IMG/VR virus record: IMGVR_UViG_3300046656_000199
Coordinates: 1 to 64,000 of that record
Length of the DNA: 64,000 bases
Reading direction: 5' to 3' (one strand)
From: a virus
A program made the position numbers and the translations under genes. Below are positions 63,401 to 64,000 of the stretch, piece by piece (the first letter of the stretch is position 1; every line of letters starts with the position of its first letter). The notes below the pieces were generated by a model. That model made no database searches. It had not been told where the DNA came from and saw nothing but the letters and a program-made list of their open reading frames with translations.

Positions 63401-64000
63401 GAACCGCACAGCGAATTTGACTCGAAATATACGGTCGTGGTTTCCTCGCTCGTGCCATCAACGGCAGCGCAGTTCAGCGAGCCGCGCAGCGTGCAGGGGG
63501 CGACGTGGTGCTTTTCCGAGCAAAAGGCGAGATCAATGAACCGCGACGAAATGATTCAGCAGCTCGGCGACCTGGGCGTTGACACGAGTGTTTGCACGCC
63601 GGAGATGCCGGACCCCGCGATTGCCGAATGGCTGCGGTCGCTGACGGACGAGGGCGAGACGCCGGCCGAAGAGACGCCCGCCGAACCGAAGCCCGGCGAC
63701 ACGAACAACCTCGACGATATGCCGCCCGAAGAGCCGACGCCCGGCAGCGCTGCCCCGGCCTACGACGAGGACGCCAAGCCCGAAGACCCCGAGAAGATGG
63801 GTGAGTGGGCCAAGCGGATGCACGACAAATATTGCTCGCAAGACAACGCCCGGCCGATGGCTGACGCCCCGGCCCCTGGGAGTCCCACCATGCCGACCGC
63901 GCCGAAGAAGATCACCACGACGGAGCACTACAGCGAACTGAAGAAGAAGGCCGACGCCGCTCTTGCTTCGCTGACTGCGGCGACCAAGGCTGCGGAGGAC
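60443..64000 (+). CDS. Giant head protein with PGPCP modules and Mu gpI-like protease domain (3' truncated)
   Basis: Open from ATG 60443 to the window end (1186 codons, no stop). Four modules of the type Y/F-C-x-G...KPGPCP occur near residues 70, 305, 480 and 620, two preceded by MEHGWGKYVE. Residues about 640-870 are helical and basic (AKHYTNNALARND, GEYAQKSGNTK). Residues about 870-1010 match the Mu gpI-like protease (VGKGTDPDGKPINVLKMNF, GRRYRTVSAEVY, MLRRVAFLGG). An acidic, Pro-rich tail follows (ETPAEETPAEPKPGDT). The C-terminal scaffold part is at 2-478. No strong ribosome site seen before 60443. Confidence 0.75.
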   Translation, partial: MPLDTGTSRDAVSSNIRTEVAAGKPQKQAVAIALSKAGLSKAAERRAYLMEHGWGKYVEKFCQEGTNKGKPGPCPKTGGATPGKPADSATRPAAKKTAARRKPKATPDSVHASIAHVLSNPSAITPEATTSVVSDLSSLTIPQMKDIHARLGGVGKLTGKKAELAQKIADAAITSVKAGSKTSAAPESVADTRKRLGYDTGTPPASTSSTSTRTVKRGGEPPQTAGGFSLDSSRGFLFNTMTSLLKGFDEHPNEVEGREAIIHAALQLAAMGDAGKPALDVLAQVLQRQPEQNVDQHCEPGTPQAKPGPCATSGQAIESIAAKFPGSESMGKDEVVIPNGDGRYISLESSQKYGGPANGVHIGFFQETPGGDQDFDKNNKKLQPGTIDLMRKLSGVLGELETAKTPASYKAEPKRAALYEKIFRRRGWTLTTSKRGNDKTFAVWQPPAYPSSHAERSAYMMEHGWGKYVERYCDHGPNAHKPGPCPDEGGGSFETVPGGHKGTERANTATRAAVEASAKANASGSAADHRMAARRHRAAQEAHWKEGDEAGVHYTKTMGRKDPETVALAADLLRRTNAHDALHKAHQNAYETHKAAMRAALKSEGGQHAEQRYCDHGPNEHKPGPCPDEGSGSTPTPTPAATSATPAAGPKELPKGTLFEHSKNAVDQQHQNMSVLLAKMVKGEYVPEDVVSDAKHYTNNALARNDKGWNGRFSAYAANAKHYFPPEAFQSEEWGKVKQAFRDARDANAQHISDLGEHVAHLGEYAQKSGNTKIKQNSDDAQFLGREKTAAYATAVKEQEKIYAALNALEKKFPRSKPTGRHLYAERFSEGSSQLRDVEVFPEGTHRGKPYSLADLHDMAINFNRYSAGKKPWVRVPAVLGHEETQEYLERSDLPAAAWGAKAYVGKGTDPDGKPINVLKMNFTDVPQKVARLIKGRRYRTVSAEVYDDIPEGLPGAGTKTKMLRRVAFLGGDIPQCKSIDELPMPEPHSEFDSKYTVVVSSLVPSTAAQFSEPRSVQGATWCFSEQKARSMNRDEMIQQLGDLGVDTSVCTPEMPDPAIAEWLRSLTDEGETPAEETPAEPKPGDTNNLDDMPPEEPTPGSAAPAYDEDAKPEDPEKMGEWAKRMHDKYCSQDNARPMADAPAPGSPTMPTAPKKITTTEHYSELKKKADAALASLTAATKAAED

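Noticed and set aside
1-64000. Conventional endolysin (muramidase, amidase, transglycosylase)
   Set aside because: Looked for typical motifs in all plausible genes, especially 24.8-31.8 kb; none seen. The papain-type protease is the only hydrolase in a lysis context.
1-64000. Canonical tRNA genes
   Set aside because: Several T-loop-like strings occur (35.3 kb minus strand, 41.4 kb) but none has a complete cloverleaf with anticodon arm.

Overview
The window is almost the whole genome of a temperate tailed phage (siphovirus-like virion with Mu-like head genes), probably infecting a planctomycete of the Gemmataceae. Host evidence: a TIGR02996-type protein (59867-60148), and a protein opening TEAEWLAAADP and closing with a WLTPQVLAIA / RGCWAIDL block (52465-53109), a layout known mainly from Gemmata-type genomes. 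The DNA is GC-rich and genes are tightly packed, often coupled by ATGA, GTGA or TGATG overlaps. The first and last genes are the C-terminal and N-terminal parts of one head protease/scaffold gene, so the molecule is most likely circular or circularly permuted and is cut here inside that gene, with only a small piece missing.

Late region (about 53.9-64.0 kb, continuing at 1-31.8 kb, + strand): terminase small and large subunits, DUF935 portal, Mu F-like head protein fused to a C39-peptidase-like domain, two small accessory genes, the giant protease/scaffold protein, decoration protein, gpT-like major capsid protein, small virion genes, two glycosyltransferases, an HNH endonuclease, a LamG fibre with nineteen 20-residue repeats, head-tail completion genes, tail tube, tail-assembly chaperones joined by a -1 frameshift, tape measure, tail-tip and fibre genes, and a prolyl-4-hydroxylase-like enzyme. 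After a strong hairpin at 24.77 kb comes a lysis/accessory block: spanin-like protein, pseudo-receiver, holin-like protein and a secreted papain-family protease that may replace a conventional endolysin.

Lysogeny region (31.8-37.2 kb): a leftward cluster of small genes and a ribbon-helix-helix (RHH) repressor with promoter and palindromic operators, a tyrosine integrase, a putative attP zone with phased 10-bp repeats, three excisionase-like HTH genes, an Acb2-like anti-CBASS protein and a second RHH repressor whose 18-bp palindrome lies in the spacer of a divergent promoter.

Early region (37.3-53.8 kb, + strand): a SWIM-type protein, two low-complexity repeat tracts (41 NGGNN pentamers; 23 copies of a 12-mer encoding a Gly-Gly-Arg-Ser protein), csrA followed by a tRNA-like structured RNA, a primase-polymerase/helicase with a 72-bp dyad next to it (origin candidate), PD-(D/E)XK and VRR-NUC nucleases, an SNF2-type helicase, a DNA methyltransferase, several zinc-ribbon proteins and a second HNH endonuclease. 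Two intergenic sites share a two-hairpin leader whose stems change in a compensatory way, a candidate undescribed regulatory RNA.
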